Shown: positions 27,516-37,053, numbered from the stretch's first letter. The stretch is 64,000 nucleotides of DNA from Rhizobium sp. CCGE 510 (GCF_000292525.1 NZ_AEYF01000003.1:62001-126000); one strand, 5' to 3'. Numbers and translations are program-made. The notes: generated from the letters alone by a model not told the origin.

Positions 27516-29222
27516 ATGACGGATCAATCTCTTCAGCGTCGCCTTGCTGCCATCGTCGTTGCCGATGTGGTGGGATATTCACGCCTGATGGAGGCTGATG
27601 AAATCGCAACGCTTGATAACCTCAGGGAACTCCGTTCTGGCGTTATCGAGCCGGCTGTGATGCGCCACCACGGTCGCATCTTCAAGGTCATGGGCGACGG
27701 ATTTCTGATCGAATTCGGTAGCGCATTGGACGCGGTCGCAGCAGCGTTGGAAATGCAACGGGCCACCACTGCTGTTGAGGCTTCCCGAGACCGGCGCCTG
27801 CTTTTGCGTGTAGGCGTCAATCTGGGAGATGTCATTGACGACGGTTCGGACGTCCTCGGCGACGGCGTCAATGTCGCGGCGCGCCTCGAGGCGCAGGCCG
27901 CACCGGGAGGTATCTGCATTTCAGCCAAGGTTCACGGCGAGATCCTCGGCAAGATCGACGACCGGTTCTTTGATGCAGGCGAACGCTACCTGAAGAACCT
28001 GAGCCGCCCGGTCCACGTGTGGCATTGGCCGGATGCGCTGCAGAGCATATTGCCGCTGCCCGAATGTCCCTCGATCGCGGTATTGCCGTTCACGAATATG
28101 AGTGGGGATGAAGCGGACGCGTCTTTCGTCGACGGCTTGACCGAAGACCTGATCACCGACCTTTCCCGCACGGCTGGCCTGTTCGTCATCGCGCGCAATT
28201 CCATGTACGGCTACAAGGGCAGACCGGTCAACGTACGGCTGGTCGCCCAGGAACTCGGCGTCCGCTACGTGCTGGAGGGGAGCGCCAGACGCGCAATGGG
28301 CCGGGTCCGCATCAATGCCCAATTGGTCGACACGCTTGAAGGCCAGCACGTGTGGGCCGACCGGTTTGACAGGACGGTGGAAGATGTTTTCGAGTTACAG
28401 GATGAAGTTAACGCCAAGATTGTCGAAGCCCTCGTCGGCCGGCTGACCATCCCTGCGCCGCGCAATCGGCCGAAGAACTTTGAGGCGTACGATCTGTGTG
28501 TGCGCGCCCGCCTCCTGACGGAAGAGTCACCGCAAGCTGAGCGTGAGGCCTATATGCTGCTCCAACGCGCGGTTAAGCTCGAGCCATCCTATGCCGAGGC
28601 GCTCGGTCTGCTCGCCTATAACCGTTGGCTTGCCTGGGCTCATTTCGGCGAGCCCGAAGATCCTAACCGTCGGATGGCGGTGACATCAGCGCAGAAGGCG
28701 GTCGACCTGGATCCCAACGATGCCGGCTGCCGTTACGTTCTGGGGACCATTCTGGCTTATGAGCGGCGATGGGAGGAATCGGAGGCCGCCTTCGCCAAGG
28801 CCCTGGAGCTGGACCCCAACCACGCCGACACCTGGGCCGCCATGTCGGACATGTCCGTGCTGGACGGCAGGGTTGCCGACGGACTGGCGCAGATCGAAAA
28901 AGCTCTGCGGCTCAATCCCTATCCCACCTGCTGGTATCTTTGTCATCTTGGGCAGGCGCAGTACGCCGGGCGTGACTATGAGGCGGCAGCCGCTACGCTC
29001 CGCAGGAAAGACACATATCGTACCAACTCACGCAAATTCCTGGCTGCTACGCTTGCGCAGTTGGGCCACAGCGAGGAGGCGCGGCGAGAAGCAGAATTGT
29101 TCCTGATCGCCCACCCTCATTTCACCATCGGCCATTGGCTCCGCTCCCAGCCGCTGCGCGATGCATCGGTACGAGACCACTTTGTCGACGGCTTCCGAAA
29201 GGCCGGCCTGCCGGAGATGTGA
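27516..29222 (+). CDS. class III adenylate cyclase with TolB-like and TPR region
   Basis: A 568-residue protein without membrane segments. The cyclase domain is N-terminal: IVVADVVGYSRLM (Asp17), VMGDGFLIEF (Asp61), VLGDGVNVAARLE. From about residue 185, PSIAVLPFTNMSGDEAD begins the TolB-like middle domain (LITDLSR, YVLEGSARR, LVDTLEGQHVWADRFDR). Residues about 325-540 are TPR repeats (KAVDLDPNDAGCRYVLG, KALELDPNHADTWAAM). This arrangement is common and multiplied in rhizobia. The TPRs probably bind a partner that controls cAMP output. Confidence 0.9.
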   Translation: MTDQSLQRRLAAIVVADVVGYSRLMEADEIATLDNLRELRSGVIEPAVMRHHGRIFKVMGDGFLIEFGSALDAVAAALEMQRATTAVEASRDRRLLLRVGVNLGDVIDDGSDVLGDGVNVAARLEAQAAPGGICISAKVHGEILGKIDDRFFDAGERYLKNLSRPVHVWHWPDALQSILPLPECPSIAVLPFTNMSGDEADASFVDGLTEDLITDLSRTAGLFVIARNSMYGYKGRPVNVRLVAQELGVRYVLEGSARRAMGRVRINAQLVDTLEGQHVWADRFDRTVEDVFELQDEVNAKIVEALVGRLTIPAPRNRPKNFEAYDLCVRARLLTEESPQAEREAYMLLQRAVKLEPSYAEALGLLAYNRWLAWAHFGEPEDPNRRMAVTSAQKAVDLDPNDAGCRYVLGTILAYERRWEESEAAFAKALELDPNHADTWAAMSDMSVLDGRVADGLAQIEKALRLNPYPTCWYLCHLGQAQYAGRDYEAAAATLRRKDTYRTNSRKFLAATLAQLGHSEEARREAELFLIAHPHFTIGHWLRSQPLRDASVRDHFVDGFRKAGLPEM

Positions 29223-29358
29223 CAGCGGGTGGAGACAATCCCGACGCGTTCGAGCCACGCATTGCCGTTCTGATCAACAATGGGCATCGTGAACCGACCT
29301 TTAACCGCATCAACCAAGGTTTCGAGTCCCAGTTCGGCATTGAGATAGGAACGAGCAA

Positions 29359-29399
29359 GGGGTGAACGGATGCAGCCCGCGCTGGCATCGGTTCACCCC
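29359..29399. terminator. long hairpin between convergent genes
   Basis: GGGGTGAACGGATGC pairs with GCATCGGTTCACCCC across an 11-base loop. It sits between the convergent cyclase and ene-reductase genes and could end both transcripts. Confidence 0.6.
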
Positions 29400-29406
29400 G
29401 TCTGGG

Positions 29407-30528
29407 TCAGGCAAGCTCGGATAAGGTAGCTGGGTCGAACCCCTTCAATTCTGCATGATCGCCATTCTCCACTTTGGCGACCCAATTTGGATCGGTGAGG
29501 AGCGCGCGACCTACGGCAATGAGGTCGAACTCATTGCGGTCCATGCGGTCGATTAAGTGATCGATGCTAGCTGTGGTTGAGCCCTTACCGACAAAAGCGC
29601 TTGCAGTCACGTCGTTGTCGAGGCCAACCGAGCCGACAGCGATTGTCGCTGCACCCGTCACTTTCTTTGCCCAGCCCGCGCCGTTGAGGCCGCTCTCGCC
29701 ATCAATTTCCGGGAATTCCGGTTCCCAGAAGCGGCGCTGCGACACGTGAAGGATATCTACCCCTGCCTCAACCAACGGCAGCAGCCAAGTCTCCATCTCG
29801 GCTGGTGTTTCTGCGAGGCGCACGCTGAAATCTTGCTGCTTCCATTGACTGACGCGCATAATGATCGGGAAATCAGGTCCCACCGCTTCGCGTACGGCGG
29901 AAATGATCTCGCCAGCAAAGCGCGAGCGCTCCTTGATCGTCGGTCCGCCATACCGGTCGGTGCGCAGGTTCGTGCCCGACCAGAAGAATTGATCGATCAG
30001 ATAGCCGTGCGCGCCGTGGATTTCAACAGTGTCAAAGCCGAGCCGCTTGGCGTCTGCCGCCGCTTTGGCGAATGCCGCGACAGAATCGGCGATATCCTCT
30101 TCAGTCATCGCAACGCCGCGAGCCTCACTGGGCGCGTTGAGGCCAGACGGGCTTTCCACCGGGGCATCGGGCTCCCAATTGTTGATGTAGCGAGTCGCTC
30201 CGGTGTGCCAGATCTGTGGCCCCATACGACCACCAGCCCCATGAACTGCGTCGATCACATTTTTCCACCCTCTGAGCGCCGCATCACCGTGGAAAAACGG
30301 AATCCCACCGTCGTTGCGGGAGGCCGGGCGATCGATCACGGTCCCTTCAGACAATAGCAGTCCGGCACGACCTTCTGCTCGGCGCCGATAGTAGTCAGCA
30401 TTTGCCGGCCCCGGCACGCCTTCGGGCGCAAACAGGCGGGTCATTGGCGCCATAACTATACGATTTTTCAGTTCAAGCGACCGAATGGTGAAAGGTCGAA
30501 ACAGGCTGCTTGTATCGGGATTGGGCAT
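29407..30528 (-). CDS. Old Yellow Enzyme family ene-reductase
   Basis: A 373-residue FMN-dependent oxidoreductase. RSLELKNRIVMAPMTRLFA is the FMN-binding first strand, VEIHGAHGYLIDQFFW holds the His pair for substrate carbonyls, and RTDRYGGP with FAGEIISAVREAVG follow as usual. IAVGSVGL and DLIAVGRALLTDPNW bind FMN phosphate. Such enzymes reduce activated C=C bonds with NAD(P)H, often in electrophile detoxification. It is divergent from an HxlR-type gene with shared repeats in the promoter. Confidence 0.9.
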   Translation of the reverse strand: MPNPDTSSLFRPFTIRSLELKNRIVMAPMTRLFAPEGVPGPANADYYRRRAEGRAGLLLSEGTVIDRPASRNDGGIPFFHGDAALRGWKNVIDAVHGAGGRMGPQIWHTGATRYINNWEPDAPVESPSGLNAPSEARGVAMTEEDIADSVAAFAKAAADAKRLGFDTVEIHGAHGYLIDQFFWSGTNLRTDRYGGPTIKERSRFAGEIISAVREAVGPDFPIIMRVSQWKQQDFSVRLAETPAEMETWLLPLVEAGVDILHVSQRRFWEPEFPEIDGESGLNGAGWAKKVTGAATIAVGSVGLDNDVTASAFVGKGSTTASIDHLIDRMDRNEFDLIAVGRALLTDPNWVAKVENGDHAELKGFDPATLSELA

Positions 30529-30558
30529 GAGGAGAACTCCGTTGCGTAAAACGGAGTT

Positions 30559-30614
30559 CTAGGTATACGATGTAAACCTAGCGTCAATCAGGCACCTGAA
30601 GTCGCCTAGGTATA
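30559..30614. promoter_or_regulatory. HxlR-type operators
   Basis: CTAGGTATAC and GTAAACCTAG form a dyad at 30559-30581. A third CCTAGGTATA lies at 30605-30614, close to the HxlR start. Probable sites for the HxlR protein, covering both divergent promoters. Confidence 0.65.
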
Positions 30615-30629
30615 TTGAAGGAAACCGAC

Positions 30630-31037
30630 ATGCTCGAACTTGAACCGCTCTGCTTTTCTTCCGAATGCCCGAGCCGGGCTCTATTCGATCAGATCGCTGA
30701 CAAGTGGTCGATGATGGTGATTGCGGTTCTCAATGAGGGACCTCAGCGCTTCAACGCCATCCGCCGCCGTTTGCAAGGGGTGACGCAGAAGGCTCTCACT
30801 CAATGCCTTCGCCGCCTCGAGCGCAACGGTCTCGTAGCGAGAGAGGTGATTTCACTTTCTCCGGTCGCGGTTCAATACCACCTGACGCCACTCGGTCACA
30901 CGTTGCGGGAACCCCTTCAGGAACTGCACAAATGGACGCTGGTAAAACTGCCGGATGTCACCGCAGCGAGAGAGGCTTTCGACAGTGCCGATGGTGGGAA
31001 GAAGGGGGATCGATCGCTGATTCAGCTCCGCCTCTGA
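30630..31037 (+). CDS. HxlR-family regulator
   Basis: A 135-residue winged-helix protein from ATG 30630 (AAGGA upstream; a TTG five codons earlier is less likely). Cys11 or Cys18 near the start (LCFSSECPSRALFDQIADKWSMMV) is typical of redox- or electrophile-sensing HxlR proteins. LRRLERNGLVAREVI and VQYHLTPLGHTL form the wing. It likely represses the divergent ene-reductase until an electrophile modifies the Cys; that is inference from related pairs. Confidence 0.85.
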   Translation: MLELEPLCFSSECPSRALFDQIADKWSMMVIAVLNEGPQRFNAIRRRLQGVTQKALTQCLRRLERNGLVAREVISLSPVAVQYHLTPLGHTLREPLQELHKWTLVKLPDVTAAREAFDSADGGKKGDRSLIQLRL

Positions 31038-31211
31038 CGCGAACCGCGCGCGGAGCTTTCATAACCAGGTACCCCGCTGCGCTGCAGATTGCCACGTAGT
31101 TCGACGGACTTTTCACTCGTGACGAGAAGGCCGCCTGGGTTGATGCCATGACCGGTCTACGGCATGGAAGGTTCGGAGCGCTTGCGCTTCCTGCGCGAGC
31201 CGGTTATAACA

Positions 31212-31229
31212 CTGAACTAAATGGTTCAG
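31212..31229. promoter_or_regulatory. dyad over ArsR start codon
   Basis: CTGAAC-TAAATG-GTTCAG is a perfect dyad that covers the ATG of the ArsR gene (31221). A repressor bound here would block its own transcription. Confidence 0.55.
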
Positions 31230-31568
31230 TATGTAAGCCCTCCCCTCGATCTCTCGTTTGCGGCGCTGTCCGATGCGACCCGCCGCGGCATCATCGATCA
31301 GCTTGGACGAGGGAACGCGTCGATCACCAGTCTCGCGGACAAGTTCCAGATGACGCTGACCGGCATGAAGAAGCACGTCCAGGTTCTCGAGCGGGCGGGG
31401 CTCGTCGTCACACAGAAGGTCGGACGGGTGAGAACCTGCAAGCTTGGGGAACGCGGCCTCAAGGCGGAGGCCGAGTGGATCGAGGCGCATCGCAAGCTCT
31501 TCGAGGCCCGCTTCGAAGCATTGGACGAAATCATCAGCGAAATGAGACAGGAGGGACGCGATGACTGA
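31221..31568 (+). CDS. ArsR-family regulator paired with SRPBCC gene
   Basis: A 115-residue winged-helix protein: FAALSDATRRGIIDQLGRG, ITSLADKFQMTLTGMKKHVQVLERAGLV (recognition helix) and KVGRVRTCKLGERGLKAEAEWI. This is the subgroup that always sits beside an AHSA1-type SRPBCC gene. The stop overlaps the next start by 8 bases, so the two are translationally coupled. No metal-binding motif is visible. Confidence 0.9.
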   Translation: MVQYVSPPLDLSFAALSDATRRGIIDQLGRGNASITSLADKFQMTLTGMKKHVQVLERAGLVVTQKVGRVRTCKLGERGLKAEAEWIEAHRKLFEARFEALDEIISEMRQEGRDD

Positions 31569-32064
31569 ACAAACGAACAGTGCAGGTGGTGCACAGAACC
31601 GCACGTCAGTCGAGCGCAGAGGAGATCGCGAACTCGTGGTAAAGCGGACATTCGATGCACCGTCGAGCACGGTTTACAGGGCGTGGAGCCAGCCCGAGCT
31701 GTTTCAGCGCTGGTGGGTACCAAAATCGGCATCCGGCGTTTCGCTCGTATCGTGCGATATGGACGTCCGTACCGGCGGCAAATATCGGCTGGAATTCGGC
31801 GCCGGCGGCTCGGACACCATGGCCTTCTATGGCAAGTATCTCGAGGTGGTGCCAAACGAACGCATCGTCTGGACCAATGACGAGGGCGAAGAGGGCGCGA
31901 TCACGACCGTGACCTTCGAGGACCGAGGCGGGAGGACATTATTGACTTTCCAGGAAGTCTATCCGTCCAGGGAGGCGCTTGAGGAAGCACTCCAGGGCTC
32001 GGCGGTCGCATTGCCGGAGCAGTTGGAGCAGCTCGACGAATTGCTTTCCAGCATCGGCAAGTAG
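31561..32064 (+). CDS. SRPBCC/AHSA1-family protein
   Basis: A 167-residue START-like protein. ELVVKRTFDAPSSTVYRAWSQPELFQRWWVP is the signature first part, followed by GGKYRLEFGA, AFYGKYLEVVPNERIVWTND and TTVTFEDRGGRTLLTF. The fold binds hydrophobic ligands; the partner ArsR may sense the same ligand. Function is otherwise unknown. Confidence 0.85.
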   Translation: MTEQTNSAGGAQNRTSVERRGDRELVVKRTFDAPSSTVYRAWSQPELFQRWWVPKSASGVSLVSCDMDVRTGGKYRLEFGAGGSDTMAFYGKYLEVVPNERIVWTNDEGEEGAITTVTFEDRGGRTLLTFQEVYPSREALEEALQGSAVALPEQLEQLDELLSSIGK

Positions 32065-32190
32065 CGCAGGTCGGGAAATCGCCTCGAGGGAGCGTCTGCT
32101 CTTGGGACGTGGCTCCAGCGGCCTTTCTCGCTGAGCATACCCAGGTGGAGTGTCTTCTCGCCGGATTGAAGGCCGTGATAAAATGATCCC

Positions 32191-32700
32191 ATGGGCATCA
32201 AGAACTATCTGATCGAGGGCGGTTCGGGCACTGGAAAGACGTCTGTCGCTACCGAACTAGAGCGTCGGGGCTACCATGTCATCCATGGTGACCGCGTTTT
32301 GGCCTATGTCGGCGACCCCGAGACCGGCCAGGCGCTCGCAGGACCACCCGAAGGGGCAGACCGCATCGCTTGGGGATATGCTCACTGGATCTGGCCTGTC
32401 GACAAGGTCCGAGCTATAGCTGCCGACACCACCCGTCCTGCGACGTTCTTTTGTGGCGGTTCGCGCAATTTCCACAAATTCCTGGACCTGTTCGATAAGG
32501 TTTTCGTACTCGACATCGACGTTGAGACGTTGAACCGACGACTGGATGGGCGGCCGAATGAGCCGGGCTTCGAGCCGGCCGAGCGGGAGCTGGTCCTCCG
32601 CTACCATCGTAGCCGGGAGTATCTTCCTGCCGGCAACAATATCGACACGGCCAATACCGTCCCAAGTGTCGTCGACGATATCCTGGCTCAACTCACCTGA
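32191..32700 (+). CDS. P-loop nucleoside/small-molecule kinase-like protein
   Basis: A 169-residue protein. LIEGGSGTGKTSVATELERRGYHVIHGD gives Walker A (GGSGTGKTS) and the following Asp. DKVFVLDIDVETLNRRLDGRPNEPG resembles the LID and NMP regions of shikimate or adenylate kinase-like proteins. Similar short ATPases are annotated as nucleoside kinases. It is 126 bases after the SRPBCC gene and may have its own promoter. The substrate is unknown. Confidence 0.75.
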   Translation: MGIKNYLIEGGSGTGKTSVATELERRGYHVIHGDRVLAYVGDPETGQALAGPPEGADRIAWGYAHWIWPVDKVRAIAADTTRPATFFCGGSRNFHKFLDLFDKVFVLDIDVETLNRRLDGRPNEPGFEPAERELVLRYHRSREYLPAGNNIDTANTVPSVVDDILAQLT

Positions 32701-32928
32701 AGCCCGGCAGGTTTGTGTTCGGGAGGCAAGCAACTGATTATTGCGAAAAAGACGCTGGCTGCCGTACGGTTCGCTGGCCGGGCTGTCGGTTTCACCGGAA
32801 GTTCTAAGAATGACAAACCGAACGTCCTAACGGCCGTCTTGAGGCGCGAAGCAGTCTTTAAGTGATCGGACCTTGGATGGCTGCTTCAGGCCGGTACGAG
32901 ACGTCGGTCGAAGCCCCTGCCCCTTGCT

Positions 32929-33822
32929 TCATCCCACAACGCGCAGCGCATCGACGATGACCTTGAAGGCGGGGGAATTCTGCCGGCGGCTGGGGTAATA
33001 GAGGTAATAACCGGGAAACATCGGCGACCAGTCGTCGAGGACTTGAAGCAATCGGCCGGAGGCGATGTCTTTTTCCACGAGATCCTCGGGAAGATAGGCA
33101 ATCCCGTAACCATTCGCGGCGGCTTCGATCATCGGGTAGGAGGTGGCGAAGGTGAGCTGGCCCTCGACGCGGACACGAAGCTCCTTTTCATCCTTTTCGA
33201 ACTCCCAGCTGTAGAGCCCACCCGATCGGGACTGGCGATGGTTGATGCAATTATGCGCGACAAGCTCCTGCGGTGATCGGGGCGCGGGGCGCCTGGCGAA
33301 GTAGGCTGGAGAGCCGACGGCGACAAGGCGCCAGTCCGGCCCGATCCGGACGGCGATCATGTCCTTGTCGACGCTCTCGCCCAGTCTCACCCCGGCATCG
33401 AACCGGTCTTCGACGATATTCCTGAAAGCATTGTCGGTGTTAAGTTCGACCTTGATATCAGGATAGTCCTTTATGACAGGACACAGCTTTGGCCAGACGA
33501 CGCTTTCCAAAGCGTGATCGGACAGCGTAATCCTGACGGTTCCGGATGGCGTATCGCGGATCTCCATCAGCTGGTCGATCTCGCCCTCGATCTCTTCGAT
33601 GCGCGGCGCCAGCGAGCGAATGAGCCTTTCACCGGCTTCCGTCGGCGAAACACTCCGCGTCGTCCGGGTGAGCAGTCGCAGGCCCATGCGCGCTTCGAGG
33701 TTTTTGATCGTGTGGCTGAGCGTCGACTGCGACGTACCGAGCTTTGCCGCAGCCTTGGTGAAGCTGCGTTCCTCGGCGACCGCCAGGAACCACAGCATGT
33801 CGTTCAGGTCTTCTCTTTTCAC
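32929..33822 (-). CDS. LysR-family regulator
   Basis: A 297-residue protein. Residues 1-60 form the helix-turn-helix (LAVAEERSFTKAAAKLGTSQSTLSHTIKNLEARMG). The C-terminal sensor has RITLSDHALESVVWPKL, VAVGSPAYFARRP and GYGIAYLPEDLVEKDIASGRLLQVLDDW. This is the subgroup that usually controls a divergent MFS or oxidoreductase gene. Here an MFS transporter starts 92 bases away on the other strand. The gap 32701-32928 downstream holds nothing recognised. Confidence 0.9.
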   Translation of the reverse strand: MKREDLNDMLWFLAVAEERSFTKAAAKLGTSQSTLSHTIKNLEARMGLRLLTRTTRSVSPTEAGERLIRSLAPRIEEIEGEIDQLMEIRDTPSGTVRITLSDHALESVVWPKLCPVIKDYPDIKVELNTDNAFRNIVEDRFDAGVRLGESVDKDMIAVRIGPDWRLVAVGSPAYFARRPAPRSPQELVAHNCINHRQSRSGGLYSWEFEKDEKELRVRVEGQLTFATSYPMIEAAANGYGIAYLPEDLVEKDIASGRLLQVLDDWSPMFPGYYLYYPSRRQNSPAFKVIVDALRVVG

Positions 33823-33914
33823 CTACACCTCCGCGCAATTTATGTCAGGTTCCGATAAGTCCATCCTAATTGCAACGGCTAATCAGTGAAGTCGGCCTGC
33901 GGTAGTTTGCGCTC

Positions 33915-35150
33915 ATGACACAGCAAACACTCGCACTCGCTACCGACAGGGTGGTCACCGACCACACCCTGTTGCCCCTGTCCGGCAGCGGACATGTCTC
34001 GATACCCGCAGCCTGGGGGGCGGTGTGCTCCATGGCGCTCTGCGTCGCAGTGCTGATCGCATCCGAGTTCATGCCGGTCAGTCTGTTGTCGCCGATCGCG
34101 ACAGATCTTGGCGTCACGGAAGGTCATGTGGGCCAGGCGATCTCGATCTCGGGCATATCAGCGGTCATCACCAGCCTGTTGGTATCGTCGCTCACGCGTC
34201 GCTTGGACCGCCGCCTGGTGGTGACGTCTCTCACGCTTCTTCTGATCGTCTCCGGAACGATCGTGACCTTGGCGCCGAATTATCTGGTGCTGATGGCCGG
34301 CCGCGCCCTGCTCGGCATCGCCATCGGTGGCTTCTGGTCGATGTCGACAGCCATCGTCATGCGCCTGGTGCGGGAAGATTCGGTGCCGAAGGGACTGGCG
34401 ATGCTGAACGCCGGCAATGCCATCGCGGCGACGATTTCCGCACCGCTGGGCAGCCTGCTCGGTTCCTATATCGGCTGGCGCGGCGCGTTCTTCGCCGTGG
34501 TGCCGCTCGCCCTTTTTGCACTCGTCTGGCAATGGATCAGCCTTCCATCGCTTCCGCCGCGCCGCAAGAATGGCTCTCCGAGCGTCCTGCGCCTGCTTGT
34601 CCGTCCGCAGGTGGCAATCGGCATGGCCTCCGTCATGCTGCTGTTCATGGGTCAGTTTGCGCTGTTCACCTATCTCCGACCGTTTCTCGAAACCGTGACC
34701 CGGGTGCCGATATCGACGCTGTCCCTGCTGCTTCTGCTGATGAGCCTGGCGGGCATTTTCGGCACCTATTGTGTCAGCGGCCTGCTTCAAACGCGGTTGT
34801 TCGGCATCCTCGGATCGATCCCGCTGGTGATGGCCGCAATCGCTCTGTTGCTGATTGCTTTCGGCACGTCGCCGGTCATCACCGCGTTGCTGCTGGTTGC
34901 CTGGGGCCTGTTCGCAACGGCTGCCCCCGTCGGTTGGGGAACATGGCTGAGCCGAACCATGCCCGACGATGCGGAGGCTGGAGGCGGTCTGCAGGTTGCC
35001 ACGATCCAGCTTGCGATCACCATGGGCGCGTCGCTTGGCGGTGTTCTGTTCGACGCGACAGGCTGGTGGACGACCTTCGCCCTCGCCGCCGTGCTGCTGA
35101 TCGGTTCGTCCATCCTGGCCGCGGTGGCATGGCGCTATAGGACAGGATGA
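33915..35150 (+). CDS. MFS efflux transporter (AraJ-like)
   Basis: A 411-residue protein with about 12 membrane helices. FMPVSLLSPIATDLGVTEGHVGQAISISG and SSLTRRLDRRLVV (loop 2-3), then GRALLGIAIGGFWSMSTAIVMRLV match sugar- or drug-efflux MFS members. It is followed by two secreted-protein genes in the same direction (116- and 48-base gaps), and the LysR gene is divergent. The cargo is unknown. Confidence 0.9.
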   Translation: MTQQTLALATDRVVTDHTLLPLSGSGHVSIPAAWGAVCSMALCVAVLIASEFMPVSLLSPIATDLGVTEGHVGQAISISGISAVITSLLVSSLTRRLDRRLVVTSLTLLLIVSGTIVTLAPNYLVLMAGRALLGIAIGGFWSMSTAIVMRLVREDSVPKGLAMLNAGNAIAATISAPLGSLLGSYIGWRGAFFAVVPLALFALVWQWISLPSLPPRRKNGSPSVLRLLVRPQVAIGMASVMLLFMGQFALFTYLRPFLETVTRVPISTLSLLLLLMSLAGIFGTYCVSGLLQTRLFGILGSIPLVMAAIALLLIAFGTSPVITALLLVAWGLFATAAPVGWGTWLSRTMPDDAEAGGGLQVATIQLAITMGASLGGVLFDATGWWTTFALAAVLLIGSSILAAVAWRYRTG

Positions 35151-35266
35151 TTTAGGCCCGGCTGGCCTAAAATCTGAATCCTGTTTTAAATTAGAGAGTT
35201 AGAGCATGATGTCATGAGAAAACCGCGCACACTTTTCGGCATCATGCTCCAGCCGGAGCATCTGAC

Positions 35267-35740
35267 ATGGCTTCGAAGTCGCAGACACTCAACCGCCGTG
35301 CCGTTCTTGGGGCGATGATGGTGACAACGATCTTCCCGCCGCTGGCCCGAGGGCAGCAAGGCAATGATCCAGCAAAGCAGGAGCCGAGCAAGGTGAAGAT
35401 CTCGATGACGTTCAACGGCCAGACGATGATCGCGACCCTCTACGACAATGCCTCGGCCCGCGACTTCGCCTCCCTGTTGCCGCTCGAGCTGAAGATCGAG
35501 GACTACTCGACCAACGAGAAGATCGCCAACCTTCCCCGCAAGCTGACGGAGGCAGGAAGCGGCCCCTTCCAAAACGAGCGTCCAGGCGACCTCTGCTATT
35601 TCGCGCCCTGGGGCAACCTGGCGCTTTTTCATGGCGGCTACCGCTACTCGTCCGGCCTGATCCGACTTGGCCGTTTCGACGATGGCTTCGAGCCCTTGCT
35701 GATGCGCGGCGCCTTCCGGCTTCGCATCGAGAGGGTCTGA
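35267..35740 (+). CDS. secreted cyclophilin-like domain protein
   Basis: A 157-residue protein. NRRAVLGAMMVTTIFPPLARG is a Tat-like or Sec signal. The mature part, KISMTFNGQTMIATLYDNASARDFASLLPLELKIEDY, then EKIANLPRKL, PGDLCYFAPWGNLALFHGGY and LIRLGRFDDGFEPL, follows the small cyclophilin-like family found beside LysR/MFS/hydrolase genes. No isomerase activity is established for this family. Confidence 0.8.
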   Translation: MASKSQTLNRRAVLGAMMVTTIFPPLARGQQGNDPAKQEPSKVKISMTFNGQTMIATLYDNASARDFASLLPLELKIEDYSTNEKIANLPRKLTEAGSGPFQNERPGDLCYFAPWGNLALFHGGYRYSSGLIRLGRFDDGFEPLLMRGAFRLRIERV

Positions 35741-35788
35741 CGACGCCGGCCTTTGCATCACCTTCCCTCACCGCACGGAGACACGACG

Positions 35789-36901
35789 ATGAACGACAAG
35801 AACGACATCGATACCTCGCTCGAAATGCCCGCAGGCATCGACCGACGTAACCTTCTGAAAATGACCGGCGCAGGCATGGCTGCGGTCGGAGCTGCCTCTC
35901 TGCTCGGCTTTTCCTCGGCAATGGCACAGGACATGTCCCGTGGCGCTGCCAATTTCTACACCAGCGACAAGGTCACCCTGCAGAAGGTAACCTTCAAGAC
36001 CCAGTACCAGACGAATGTGGCCGGCAGCCTGTTCACCCCGAAAGACCTCGCTCGCAATGGCAAGAGCCCGGCGATCATCGTCGGTCATCCCATGGGAGCG
36101 GTCAAAGAGCAGAGTGCCAACCTTTATGCGACGAAAATGGCCGAGCAGGGCTTCGTGGCGATGGCGATCGACCTGCCGTTCTGGGGTGAGAGCGAAGGCG
36201 CGACCCGCAATATGGTCTCTCCCGACGTCTATGCCGAAGCCTTCAGCGCTGGCGTGGATTTCCTTGGAAGCCAGGATACCGTCGATCGCCAGCGGATCGG
36301 CGGCATCGGGATCTGCGGTAGCGGCAGCTTCATCATCAGCGCAGCCAAGATCGACCCTCGCCTTCGGGCCATTGCCACGGTCAGCATGTACGACATGGGC
36401 GCCGCCTTCCGCGATGCCCTCAATCACGCGCAGACCGTCGAACAGCGGAAAGCATTCATCGCGACGGCGGCCGAACAGCGCTGGGCCGAGTTTGACGGCG
36501 GGGAAACCCAATACATCGGCGGCACGGTTCTCGAACTGACGGCCGACACCGATCCGATCCAGCGCGAGTTCTATGACTTCTACCGCACGCCGCGCGGTCA
36601 GTTCACCCCCGCCGGCGCGACGGTACAGACGACGACGAAGCCGACGATGACCAGCAGCGTCAAATTCATGAACTTCTATCCGTTCAACGATATCGAGACG
36701 GTCTCCCCTCGCCCGATGCTCTTCATCAGCGGCGACCAGGCCCATTCGAAAGAATTCAGCCAGGACGCCTACAACCGCGCCGCCGAGCCCAAGGAACTGG
36801 TCTGGGTCAAGGGCGCCGGGCACGTCGACCTCTACGACCGCGTGGACCTCATTCCATTCGACAAGCTGTCCACCTTCTTCGATCAGCATCTCGCCGCGTG
36901 A
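35789..36901 (+). CDS. Tat-exported alpha/beta hydrolase
   Basis: A 370-residue protein from ATG 35789 with GGAGA upstream. GIDRRNLLKMTGAGMAAVGAASLLGF is a twin-arginine signal (RR at about 18-19). The hydrolase has AIIVGHPMGAVKEQ and GIGICGSGSFIISAA, where the nucleophile elbow reads GxCGSG. VKGAGHVDLYDR supplies the His. It resembles YcjY-like hydrolases of the dienelactone group. It is the third gene of the LysR-controlled set; the substrate is unknown. Confidence 0.85.
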   Translation: MNDKNDIDTSLEMPAGIDRRNLLKMTGAGMAAVGAASLLGFSSAMAQDMSRGAANFYTSDKVTLQKVTFKTQYQTNVAGSLFTPKDLARNGKSPAIIVGHPMGAVKEQSANLYATKMAEQGFVAMAIDLPFWGESEGATRNMVSPDVYAEAFSAGVDFLGSQDTVDRQRIGGIGICGSGSFIISAAKIDPRLRAIATVSMYDMGAAFRDALNHAQTVEQRKAFIATAAEQRWAEFDGGETQYIGGTVLELTADTDPIQREFYDFYRTPRGQFTPAGATVQTTTKPTMTSSVKFMNFYPFNDIETVSPRPMLFISGDQAHSKEFSQDAYNRAAEPKELVWVKGAGHVDLYDRVDLIPFDKLSTFFDQHLAA

Positions 36902-36926
36902 TTCAGCGCATCGCCCGCGATATGCA

Positions 36927-36953
36927 GAGGCCCGGAAAGGAAATCCGGGCCTC
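36927..36953 (+). terminator. hairpin after hydrolase gene
   Basis: GAGGCCCGGA and TCCGGGCCTC form a perfect 10-base stem with a 7-base loop, 26 bases after the stop. No T-run follows, so it may only stabilise the transcript end. Confidence 0.65.
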
Positions 36954-37053
36954 GATCCGTATGCGTTGGAAACGGGCGTCCATTAAAAACAAAAAGTGCC
37001 ATCAAACATTTGCAGTGTTGATGCTTCAGGATAGAGGGATCATCGTTGGCACC

